Assembly (NCBI GenBank): GCA_021840785.1
Contig: JAKBXD010000098.1
Location: 1 to 6,988, forward strand
Length of the DNA: 6,988 nt
Direction: 5' to 3'
From: Pseudomonadota bacterium
Lineage (GTDB): Bacteria > Pseudomonadota > Gammaproteobacteria > Acidithiobacillales > Acidithiobacillaceae
Numbering within the stretch: the first letter of the stretch is position 1; each line of letters starts with the position of its first letter. The translations under genes were made by a program, and so were the position numbers. The notes under the pieces were generated by a model. The model had not been told where the DNA came from. It did no database searches and saw only the letters and a program-made list of their open reading frames with translations. Positions 1 through 6,204 of this stretch are shown here, piece by piece.

Positions 1-192
1 GTCGGGTAAACAGTCTGGTGAATCGAGCGCACTCAACGGCGGGCGAACAAGCAATCCCACCTTTCCCGCATCCTCGTCACCCAGTCGACCCGCGATGATT
101 CGCGACTGTAGACGCGTATAACCAGCCGCTGCTGCGGCACAAAAAACATCTTGCGACAATGGCCTGTCGATGATCCGTATGGGTTCTGGCAT
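1..192 (-). CDS. recJ: Element-borne replacement 5' end of recJ (RecJ N-terminus, partial, runs off left edge)
   Basis: An open frame starts at ATG 192-190 and stays open for 64 codons to base 1. Its product begins MPEPIRIIDRPL and contains GYTRLQSRIIAGRL near residues 24-37. It aligns ungapped over all 64 residues with the start of the interrupted recJ at 6483 (31 identities by eye, including RI-DRP, GYT-LQ-RIIAGRL and a shared LPD at 62-64). Codons differ freely between the two copies, so this is not a recent duplication. RecJ is the cytoplasmic 5'-3' single-strand DNA exonuclease of recombination and mismatch repair; this part precedes the DHH catalytic motifs. The start overlaps the stop of the upstream small gene (TGATG), and an AGGA ribosome site lies 9 nt upstream. 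I infer that it fuses to the host recJ remainder left of the window. A complete RecJ/DHH gene carried by the element is the alternative. Confidence 0.78.
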   Translation of the reverse strand, partial: MPEPIRIIDRPLSQDVFCAAAAAGYTRLQSRIIAGRLGDEDAGKVGLLVRPPLSALDSPDCLPD

Positions 193-665
193 CACTCGCT
201 ATCCTGGTTGACCATGTGCAACTTATCGCGCTCCTTTAACAGATTCTCTCGCCGCTGAGCTTCCTTTCGCCATCGCTCCGCCTCACGTTCTGCTCGTTGA
301 CGGGCCAGAAAATGAGCTGCCTGACCACTCAGAGCAGCATGCAGCTTGCTCTTCAGGTCCGCCACGTCTTCCCGAAGACGAGAGATCACCTCACTCGCGG
401 TCCTTGGCGCAGCAACCTCACCAGGGCGCATCAACTGCAACACTCTGACCCTTTGTGACTGATATTGACACTTTGCGTGTGCGATCAAAGTCCGCGAGTG
501 TTTAGCCTCTTTGGCAACCGTCGAAAAGTTGATTTGCAGGCGCCCCTCTGCAGCAAGTCTCTTCAGCAGAGGGTCCTTTGGTTTTTTCTTTTCCAGACGG
601 TCGATCGCGTCGTCAAAATCCTTTTCGATGACTGCCTTGGGAGGCCGTTTTCTAGTGCCTGACAT
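192..665 (-). CDS. DUF6262/TnpC-like HTH-coiled-coil accessory protein of the recombinase operon
   Basis: This encodes a 157-aa, strongly charged, soluble protein. Residues about 43-64 (INFSTVAKEAKHSRTLIAHA) have the I-x-F-x-x-V-A-x-E-A-x-x-S-R pattern that I associate with DUF6262 proteins encoded next to site-specific integrases, and look like a helix-turn-helix. Residues about 90-148 are rich in R, E, K, A and L with heptad spacing and should form a coiled coil. Size, position at the end of a recombinase operon and this architecture fit TnpC of Tn554-like elements or GmtX of Gamma-Mobile-Trio elements; TnpC is known to influence efficiency and orientation of Tn554 transposition. The ATG at 665 is preferred because AGGA (677-674) lies 8 nt upstream. 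An upstream in-frame extension to 929 overlaps the recombinase gene and is not credible. The start overlaps the preceding stop by 14 bases, and its own TGA overlaps the ATG of the recJ segment. Confidence 0.75.
   Translation of the reverse strand: MSGTRKRPPKAVIEKDFDDAIDRLEKKKPKDPLLKRLAAEGRLQINFSTVAKEAKHSRTLIAHAKCQYQSQRVRVLQLMRPGEVAAPRTASEVISRLREDVADLKSKLHAALSGQAAHFLARQRAEREAERWRKEAQRRENLLKERDKLHMVNQDSE
202..205 (-). promoter_or_regulatory. Ribosome binding site for the recJ replacement segment
   Basis: The minus strand reads AGGA 9 nt before ATG 192, inside the last codons of the DUF6262-like gene. With the TGATG overlap it supports translation of the recJ segment by re-initiation or direct entry. 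Confidence 0.55.
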
Positions 666-2808
666 TAGCGAGTTCCTGTTCCACGCGCAGATCCAACGGA
701 GCGGTATTGATCCCCAGGCGCTCCAGGAGCTTTTTTGCCACTGAAGCCCGCATAGCCGCCACGCGGAACATGCTGCCCTGCCCTCGCGCCTCGGCTTGCT
801 GATGTGCCACGGCATTAGTGACATACCGTTCCTGCCAGAACCCGACGTGGCGCAAGTCCAGAATGAAGCAGTCGCAACCCGCACAGAGTGACGGTTCTCG
901 CGTAGTGTAGTTAGGGATGGGTAGCCCAATTGGGCGCGTCCCCGCTGCCTTATGGCAACCCATGTTCTCCGGGTTCATCGGGAAGCAATTACCAGGCGGG
1001 GCAAACCACATGTGCAAGCTGCTATCCCGAACGAAGCGCATCACGCGCCGCCAGCCTACCTCCAAACCCGCCCCCTCGACCAACTTGCGCACCTCATCGA
1101 TCCCTTCCTCAAGTTGGGCGCCCATCTTTCCGGCGACCTTTGTCCGGCCGGTCGCCATTTCATACATTTGCATGGCCGTAAGTTGGGATGCCATGGCATT
1201 GATTGGTTCGATCTGAATTCGATTGCTCCCCCAGTAGCCACCTTCCGTGATAGCCATGGCCACGTGGTGGTATTGGCGCTGAACGGCCGGCAGCAGACGC
1301 GGATCAATGGACAACGCGAACTGCGCATAGGTCTTGCGAAACTGGTGTGGCCGGATGATGCGACCCTTCGACTCGCGCCAAGGTATGAGGTCATTCTCGG
1401 AAATTCGATGTGCAGATTCGTCCGGCAAGCCGGACAGATCTACCCATCGCTCAATGAACTTCTTGACAAAAGCGTTCAGCCGGGCGGTGTTGAAGAGGGT
1501 GACTCCCGTTTTCTTCCAGGCAAAGGACTTCCCGGCATTGATGGTGATCAACAGTCGATCTATTTCGGCAAGTTTGCGTTCATGCGCGTACAGTCTGTCA
1601 AGCACGAGCATGGCACGGACCGGAAGGGGGATTTCGTCGCCGCCTTTCGGCCGCATTCCGAGCAACCAGTCTACATCACGTGGAACCTCTTCCTCCTTGC
1701 TCAGCTCGGATCGAAGCACGAATGCTTCATTGAGCCCCGACGATGTCTCGACGATACGGACCCCATGCGGTAGACCGGTTTCCGGATCAACGCCTGCGCG
1801 CAAAGCACATATCTCGCTTGCACGCATGCCAGTTGAGGATTGGATTGTGATACACGCAGCCCCCGTAATAGCAACAACCAACTGTCGGACCCGTAATATC
1901 GCACTCGACTCTCTATTTTTTTTAATCTTGCATTTGCTCAAAGGGGCATACCACGCCCCAGACTCACCATCAAGGACAGATAATTCATAGTCATGTAGAG
2001 CAGCGTTAATGCGCATTAGGCGAGTACCCTGAGACTGCCCAGGTCCTTTAGGGTGGGCTCCGATTCGGTGGTAGGCCTCCTCGATTTTTTCACGCGCCTC
2101 CAAGACAACTTCAGCAGGGGCTCCAAGAAACCATGCCGCCTTGTTCACCAGTGGAATGGCCACTTCGTCTGGCAAAGGCCGGATCCAACCCCGCGCCTCG
2201 GTGATGATCCGCCTGACAATCGAGTTGGCACCTTTCTCGTCCATCCAAGGCCGTTCCGGCATCGGTGAAATGCCCGCTTCTTCCAGCGCTTGGCGCTGCC
2301 GCCAGAGCAGGTCAATGATTTTCAGAGGCCTATAGGCTGCCCCTTCCCCGATAACCTCTTCGTCATCTACTTCTACGGCGATAATCGACGGCAGATCATC
2401 GATGAACGCGGCAACGAACTCCTTGTCCACATCTTTTGGCCAAATCTGCCCACGTTCGACCATCCACGGCACGACTACCCGAAGACCCTGCGTCAACAGG
2501 CAGCCATTCCCAGTTTTATATGCCTTTGCCTTGTCTCGGGGATCAACAAACAGACTCCAGACAAATCTCCGTAGCCATCCAAGCAATTGAGAATGCTCCG
2601 AGTCGATGAGGTTTCGCCCATCTGGCAACTCCATATCCCAAGTCACTTTAGCTGCCAAGGGGCGCTGGCCGATGCTCGGATTATCCAGCCACCAGATCGG
2701 GTCCCTCCAGCGACTCATCGAGGACACCCAGACCCCATCCAGTTCGACTTCCGGGCGGAGGTGGAACGGAACACTCGAACTTGTACGAATGATTTCTGCG
2801 GTCAACAT
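652..2808 (-). CDS. Large tyrosine recombinase/integrase with C-terminal Cys cluster
   Basis: This is a protein of about 718 aa from the third recombinase gene. Numbering from ATG 2808, the catalytic domain occupies about residues 305-535. Box I is STGMRASEICAL with Arg329. A candidate beta-hairpin Lys is Lys371 (SELSKEEE). Box II is RPHQFRKTY with His488 and Arg491. A YHH takes the LGH position (His514/515), and GGYW supplies candidate nucleophile Tyr525. The R-K-H-R-H-Y set therefore appears complete, though box III is unusual. The first 300 residues are a Trp-rich region of unrecognised fold. After the catalytic domain come Cys608, Cys618-His619 and CAGCDC (Cys642, 645, 647), which could bind zinc. 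ATG 2808 is chosen because GGAG sits 8 nt upstream. A GTG at 2817 would give 721 aa and a GTGA overlap with the preceding stop, but lies on that ribosome site. The protein may correspond to GmtZ or a TnpB-like protein; assignment is uncertain. Confidence 0.8.
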   Translation of the reverse strand: MLTAEIIRTSSSVPFHLRPEVELDGVWVSSMSRWRDPIWWLDNPSIGQRPLAAKVTWDMELPDGRNLIDSEHSQLLGWLRRFVWSLFVDPRDKAKAYKTGNGCLLTQGLRVVVPWMVERGQIWPKDVDKEFVAAFIDDLPSIIAVEVDDEEVIGEGAAYRPLKIIDLLWRQRQALEEAGISPMPERPWMDEKGANSIVRRIITEARGWIRPLPDEVAIPLVNKAAWFLGAPAEVVLEAREKIEEAYHRIGAHPKGPGQSQGTRLMRINAALHDYELSVLDGESGAWYAPLSKCKIKKNRESSAILRVRQLVVAITGAACITIQSSTGMRASEICALRAGVDPETGLPHGVRIVETSSGLNEAFVLRSELSKEEEVPRDVDWLLGMRPKGGDEIPLPVRAMLVLDRLYAHERKLAEIDRLLITINAGKSFAWKKTGVTLFNTARLNAFVKKFIERWVDLSGLPDESAHRISENDLIPWRESKGRIIRPHQFRKTYAQFALSIDPRLLPAVQRQYHHVAMAITEGGYWGSNRIQIEPINAMASQLTAMQMYEMATGRTKVAGKMGAQLEEGIDEVRKLVEGAGLEVGWRRVMRFVRDSSLHMWFAPPGNCFPMNPENMGCHKAAGTRPIGLPIPNYTTREPSLCAGCDCFILDLRHVGFWQERYVTNAVAHQQAEARGQGSMFRVAAMRASVAKKLLERLGINTAPLDLRVEQELANVRH
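674..677 (-). promoter_or_regulatory. Ribosome binding site fixing the start of the DUF6262-like gene
   Basis: AGGA on the minus strand lies 8 nt before ATG 665, within the end of the large recombinase gene. It favours the 665 start over any in-frame upstream start. Confidence 0.5.
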
Positions 2809-2813
2809 ATTCG

Positions 2814-4799
2814 TCACTCCACCGCCGGCAGAATCACATGGAAGCGCTTGGCCGAGTCCATGACGTCGGCTGGTACATGCTTCAGTAGCGCATCGAGATC
2901 AATGAGCACACGGGCGTAACGCCCTAGCCAAGCCTCACCGGCGATCCGGCCTTGTGCATCAAAAATCGCCGTACGCAAAGACAGGTACAACGCGACAGCT
3001 CCGGGATCATGGATGTCGGCTGCCGCCAAAGGACAGGAGGGGCATTGACCGTAAGCGGCGCACAACCGATTCTTGCGCTGCATCGGCCATGGCGAATCGT
3101 AGGGATCGAAACAATGGAACCCCGGTGTGGCAGCGCCACGATCCATGCGCGGCGTGAGCCGACGTCGACGCGAATCGATCTTCCCGTCCGATCTGAACCA
3201 TCGTTCCATGAAGAGCATGGCGTGCCCAAGCCACTCGGCTTCCCGCCACCGTGTTCCATCACTAACATAATGCATATCCGTGGTCCGAACATCCTTGTGT
3301 CCAAGAGCCTGACTTGACACCACGATGCCCTCACGGAAGGCAATCTCGTTGCCGATTGTTGCCCTGATCTGGCTGAGTTTAAACGGCGGGAGTCCATAAT
3401 CCTCGCAGAACTCCACCAGACCGCGTAGCCAGCTGGAATCGGAGTGGGATATTCCCCTGTCATCCCCACCAAATCCCCGGCCCGCGGGATTGGCCCCATG
3501 AAGCCGGTTGAAAAGGAACAACCGGTCCTTCAGGGAATTGCTGACAGTCGTGCGCACCAGCTTCGTTAAGCGCTTAAGAAGATCTAAGACCGGCTCAATG
3601 CGAGCCGCCGGAATCGGGACTAAGGGATCTTCGCTTGCTCGCCACTTGGTCCCACCCAATCGGATCACTGACTGACCGAGCAGCTCTCCAGGATCGATAT
3701 CTGACCACTCCAACTCAAACAATGTCGTCGGATTCATAGTGGACTCGATAGCCAGGAAAAGAACCAGTGGCACGAGGTCGCGGGCATTTGGATAGAGGAT
3801 TTCCTTAAGCTGCACGATCCTATGCGCTTTCCTGCTACAGTTAACGTAGCGATACAAATCTGGATGACGTTTTTTCAATACGCCCAAAGACGGGAGGCCT
3901 TCGGGGTAATTCTGAGCGATGTAAGCGGCGCACGTGGCCAGATCGGAAAGATCGAAATCTTCTGCAGCGAGTCTTTCGCGCCCCTCCCGCAACAACTGCT
4001 CTGACTTCTCTGTTCTTGCGCGAAGCGCATCAACATCCTTGGCCACCGCGTTATCGATTGCCTGCAATGCTTCAAGCGACAACATTTCTCGTGGTGTGGT
4101 TCGCGTTTCAACATTATCCCAAGTGACGTTCGGTCTTGCATCAAATGCAACTCGTGCCAATCGACTGAATTCTGGAACCGACTTCAATGCTTCCATCACG
4201 ACAACCAATGCCCCGAAGGTCGTCGCCCTGGTTTTCGGATGAATCGCCTTTCCATGTCTCTGATCAATCTTCGTGTCAAGCCACTGCTTGAACTGATTCC
4301 ATAAGGGACGATCCATTTCTTCGAGAGTGATGTGTAACAAATCATTTTCCTGCAAGAAGACTAAAAATCCAACCTGAAGCTCGGATCTACGCCCTATGAT
4401 CGTCTTCTGGCGCTTACCGACTCCATAAATCCGGAAGCCCTCAGCTAGCGGCTTGGCTAGGTGGGGTGCCAGTCCCAGAAACGAAAGGTCTAAAACGTAG
4501 GGCTCACGATCAGGACCCGGAAACTCGACGCGGATATCGTGAAAGTCATTACTGAAATGGAGTTTGGTTTGCTTTAGACGAGCCGCCCCCAGATCTACAA
4601 CATTCGCGGTCTCTTCCGACTTCCTACGGATCTGAGCAACGACAGAAGCAGCCGAAGTTGGCTTACGCTTGATTTCTGTGCGTCGCGGAAGAGTGGCATT
4701 AGATCCTGGTCGGTCGTCGTGTGCGATGGTGGCTGACTTTGCTAGCATCGAGGCTTTGGCAACAGTGCTTGCAGGGGATCGCTTCTTATTCTTGGCCAT
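2814..4799 (-). CDS. Tyrosine-recombinase-like protein with degenerate catalytic site and Cys-rich tail
   Basis: This 661-aa protein is the second gene of the operon, starting 4 nt after the stop of the 411-aa integrase. Residues 1-60 are basic, Ser/Ala-rich and probably disordered. Residues about 100-210 resemble a SAM-like DNA-binding region (GFRIYGVGKRQKTIIGRR; LQENDLLHITLEEMDRPLW). The catalytic fold is recognisable at about 335-515: box I is ESTMNPTTLFELEWSDID, box II is KLSQIRATIG with Arg479, followed by ALGHKDVRTTDMHYVS with His501 and Tyr511. The box I Arg is replaced (Asn356 by alignment) and the box II His position is Ser476 or Lys474, so it keeps Arg-II, His-III and Tyr but lacks two usual catalytic residues. 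Lys385 may be the hairpin lysine. The tail has His562-Cys563, Cys580, Cys586 and Cys589 (CPSCP), a possible zinc site. It probably acts as a partner subunit with the neighbouring recombinases, comparable in place and size to TnpB of Tn554. Confidence 0.8.
   Translation of the reverse strand: MAKNKKRSPASTVAKASMLAKSATIAHDDRPGSNATLPRRTEIKRKPTSAASVVAQIRRKSEETANVVDLGAARLKQTKLHFSNDFHDIRVEFPGPDREPYVLDLSFLGLAPHLAKPLAEGFRIYGVGKRQKTIIGRRSELQVGFLVFLQENDLLHITLEEMDRPLWNQFKQWLDTKIDQRHGKAIHPKTRATTFGALVVVMEALKSVPEFSRLARVAFDARPNVTWDNVETRTTPREMLSLEALQAIDNAVAKDVDALRARTEKSEQLLREGRERLAAEDFDLSDLATCAAYIAQNYPEGLPSLGVLKKRHPDLYRYVNCSRKAHRIVQLKEILYPNARDLVPLVLFLAIESTMNPTTLFELEWSDIDPGELLGQSVIRLGGTKWRASEDPLVPIPAARIEPVLDLLKRLTKLVRTTVSNSLKDRLFLFNRLHGANPAGRGFGGDDRGISHSDSSWLRGLVEFCEDYGLPPFKLSQIRATIGNEIAFREGIVVSSQALGHKDVRTTDMHYVSDGTRWREAEWLGHAMLFMERWFRSDGKIDSRRRRLTPRMDRGAATPGFHCFDPYDSPWPMQRKNRLCAAYGQCPSCPLAAADIHDPGAVALYLSLRTAIFDAQGRIAGEAWLGRYARVLIDLDALLKHVPADVMDSAKRFHVILPAVE
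2817..2820 (-). promoter_or_regulatory. Ribosome binding site deciding ATG 2808 for the large recombinase
   Basis: GGAG on the minus strand lies within the last codons of the 661-aa gene and ends 8 nt before ATG 2808, an optimal spacing. The competing GTG start at 2817-2815 shares the last G of this motif, so it would be badly placed to use it. Confidence 0.55.
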
Positions 4800-4803
4800 T
4801 GCC

Positions 4804-6039
4804 CTATTCCAAGCCTACAAGAGATCTAATGTCCTGTTGGCCACGAGGGCCAAACAACTGGACAAACTTCAGGTAAGTCCGAATAGTCGTTTCCATCCGC
4901 TCATGACCAAGTTGCGCCTGGATCACCTTCCATGGTTCCGAATTCCCATTCCCCACCTCAATCCAATAGGTGTAAACGGCATAGGTGTGCCGGAGATCGT
5001 GCACGCAGTGATTGGCAACCGAAACCTGCGTCGTTATGCCTGTGTCTGGATCAATGCGTTGCTTCAACCGCATCAGGCCTGCGGAAATGCAGGCATCTCC
5101 GACGATCGTCTCGAACCGCCGCGGGGTGAAAGGTGATCCTGGATCTGGTGAACGTGTACCTGCCAGAAATAGGACTTTGGGCGCCTGCCTTCCTTTCTTG
5201 CGCCCCAGTTCCAGCGCTCGTGCCCGCTCCCCTTGCATGTATTGGAGCGTATCTGCTATCAACCAGTTCGGCACGGCGACATTTCGCGCCACATTACCTT
5301 TGCCAATCACTTCAACGGCTTGCTGGGAGAAGGGGGATTCCCCATCAGGATGCATCGCAAGAAACTGATACGGATTGAGGGTCATGATCTCCGAAAGGCG
5401 GAGGCCAACCGCCCAACCCCAATCCGCCATAAGTCTGTCTCTGGTTGGGCGCAGGTCCCCTACTTCCCGCTCCGTTGCAGAGGGACCAAGCACCGCCAGG
5501 AACTTCCTTAGTTCTCCGGTCTGGAACGGTCGGATTGCATTTTTCTTAGCGCGTCGAGAGGGCACCAACCGCGAGGCGTCCGATAGAGTATCGAGCGATT
5601 CTTCCGAGGCTGATTTTGATTTCAACCCATCAGCGCTGCAAATATCCCCGAAGTACGCTTTGTGCCGCCGGGCGTAATCGTAGAAAGCAATGACCGGCTG
5701 CATGTAAGCAACGATCGTCCCGCTGCTGTAGGCATCGCCCGTCACGGGACTGATAGCCGTGGATAAGCCATCCCGGAAATCAATCAAATCGTCCTGAGAT
5801 GCAGTCCGCCAATCAATGTTGGCCTCCAAACACCAGTTAAACCAGAACGTCAATGCGCTAGCAACATTTTTCCAGGTTCGCGGCGACGACCGGGACCCGG
5901 ATTGGCAGCACTCGTCGTTAAGGAACGCGGTCGCTTCCTCGAACAGTTGTTGTTCTGGCTCCCAGAACAAACTCGGCTGCCCCACCTTCAGGCCTCCGAA
6001 GTCCCGAGTGATGTGAACCGCCACGCCACTGTTCATCAT
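4804..6039 (-). CDS. Tyrosine recombinase (phage-integrase family), first gene of the element operon
   Basis: This 411-aa protein has all signature residues of the phage-integrase (DNA breaking-rejoining) family. Residues about 30-130 form the SAM-like core-binding domain (SSPRTWKNVASALTFWFNWC; GTIVAYMQPVIAFYDYARR). The catalytic domain follows: Arg214 in VGLRLSEIMTL, Lys247 in VIGKGN, His347-Arg350 in HDLRHTYAVYTYW, His379 in LGHE and nucleophile Tyr389 in IRTYLKF. It cuts and rejoins element ends and target through a 3'-phosphotyrosine intermediate in the cytoplasm. Place and size match TnpA of Tn554 and GmtY of Gamma-Mobile-Trio elements; I cannot choose between these from sequence alone. 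Two ATG codons lie in tandem (6039 and 6036). GGGG at 6048-6045 is 5 nt from the first and 8 nt from the second, so the second may be the real start. A sigma70-like promoter lies 32 bases upstream. Confidence 0.92.
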   Translation of the reverse strand: MMNSGVAVHITRDFGGLKVGQPSLFWEPEQQLFEEATAFLNDECCQSGSRSSPRTWKNVASALTFWFNWCLEANIDWRTASQDDLIDFRDGLSTAISPVTGDAYSSGTIVAYMQPVIAFYDYARRHKAYFGDICSADGLKSKSASEESLDTLSDASRLVPSRRAKKNAIRPFQTGELRKFLAVLGPSATEREVGDLRPTRDRLMADWGWAVGLRLSEIMTLNPYQFLAMHPDGESPFSQQAVEVIGKGNVARNVAVPNWLIADTLQYMQGERARALELGRKKGRQAPKVLFLAGTRSPDPGSPFTPRRFETIVGDACISAGLMRLKQRIDPDTGITTQVSVANHCVHDLRHTYAVYTYWIEVGNGNSEPWKVIQAQLGHERMETTIRTYLKFVQLFGPRGQQDIRSLVGLE

Positions 6040-6046
6040 CCAAGCC

Positions 6047-6059
6047 CCAATTTAATTGG
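6047..6059. repeat. Palindrome in the integrase leader
   Basis: CCAATT-T-AATTGG is a perfect inverted repeat with 6-base arms and a one-base centre. It lies between the predicted transcription start and the first ATG of the 411-aa integrase, touching the GGGG ribosome site. It could be an operator for autoregulation or a recombinase contact; its function is unproven. Confidence 0.45.
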
Positions 6060-6070
6060 TCAGTACAAAC

Positions 6071-6099
6071 TGTATACTCCAATAACACACTAATATCAA
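6071..6099 (-). promoter_or_regulatory. Sigma70-type promoter of the recombinase operon
   Basis: On the minus strand TTGATA (6099-6094, five of six matches to TTGACA) is followed by a 17-base spacer and TATACA (6076-6071, four of six matches to TATAAT). Transcription would start near 6064 and give a leader of about 25 bases before ATG 6039. The surrounding stretch is clearly AT-richer than either flank. The promoter can drive the whole operon, including the recJ segment at its end. Readthrough from the upstream rpfE-type/recJ transcript could add to it, since no terminator is seen between them. Confidence 0.6.
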
Positions 6100-6107
6100 T
6101 GATATTA
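6091..6107. promoter_or_regulatory. Perfect 8-bp-arm palindrome over the -35 box (candidate operator)
   Basis: TAATATCA-A-TGATATTA has 8-base arms and a one-base centre. It completely covers the predicted -35 box (6094-6099) of the integrase promoter, where a dimeric repressor would block RNA polymerase. The HTH-bearing DUF6262-like protein or a recombinase are candidate binders, but nothing in the sequence proves this. Confidence 0.5.
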
Positions 6108-6141
6108 TTATTGCGAAGTGAACACATCTCCGCATCCGCTC

Positions 6142-6203
6142 CCTTCAAACTACTTGGACGAAGATTACCCGTCTGGACGGGCAGGCCAAGTCAGTATTGA
6201 AGG
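6142..6203. repeat. Nested inverted repeats at the element terminus (candidate recombinase binding sites)
   Basis: The outer arms CCTTCAAACTACTTGG (6142-6157) and CCAAGTCAGTATTGAAGG (6186-6203) are inverted copies except for two extra bases in the second arm (CCAAGT and TTGAAGG match exactly). Between them lies an inner palindrome, CCCGTC-TG-GACGGG (6168-6181). The set starts 8-10 bases inside the recJ junction, where tyrosine recombinases usually bind inverted arms next to the crossover. There is no following T-run, and the inner loop of two bases is too tight for a normal RNA hairpin, so a terminator is less likely. Confidence 0.5.
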
Positions 6204-6204
6204 T

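Noticed and set aside
666..929. N-terminal extension of the DUF6262-like gene
   Set aside because: The extension overlaps the Cys-rich end of the large recombinase, has Trp-rich shadow-like composition, and a good AGGA ribosome site marks ATG 665 instead.
952..1773. Long plus-strand open frame (273 codons)
   Set aside because: It lies wholly antisense to the ~718-aa recombinase, which has clear catalytic motifs. The plus-strand product shows no recognisable domain; long antisense frames are expected in such DNA.
192..6039. A RIT (recombinase-in-trio) element
   Set aside because: RIT elements have three smaller recombinases of roughly 300-400 aa. Here two are 661 and ~718 aa with Cys-rich tails, and a fourth DUF6262-like gene follows.
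6142..6203. Intrinsic terminator after the recJ fragment
   Set aside because: The inverted repeats have no following T-run in either direction, and the inner loop is only two bases; a protein-binding role fits better.
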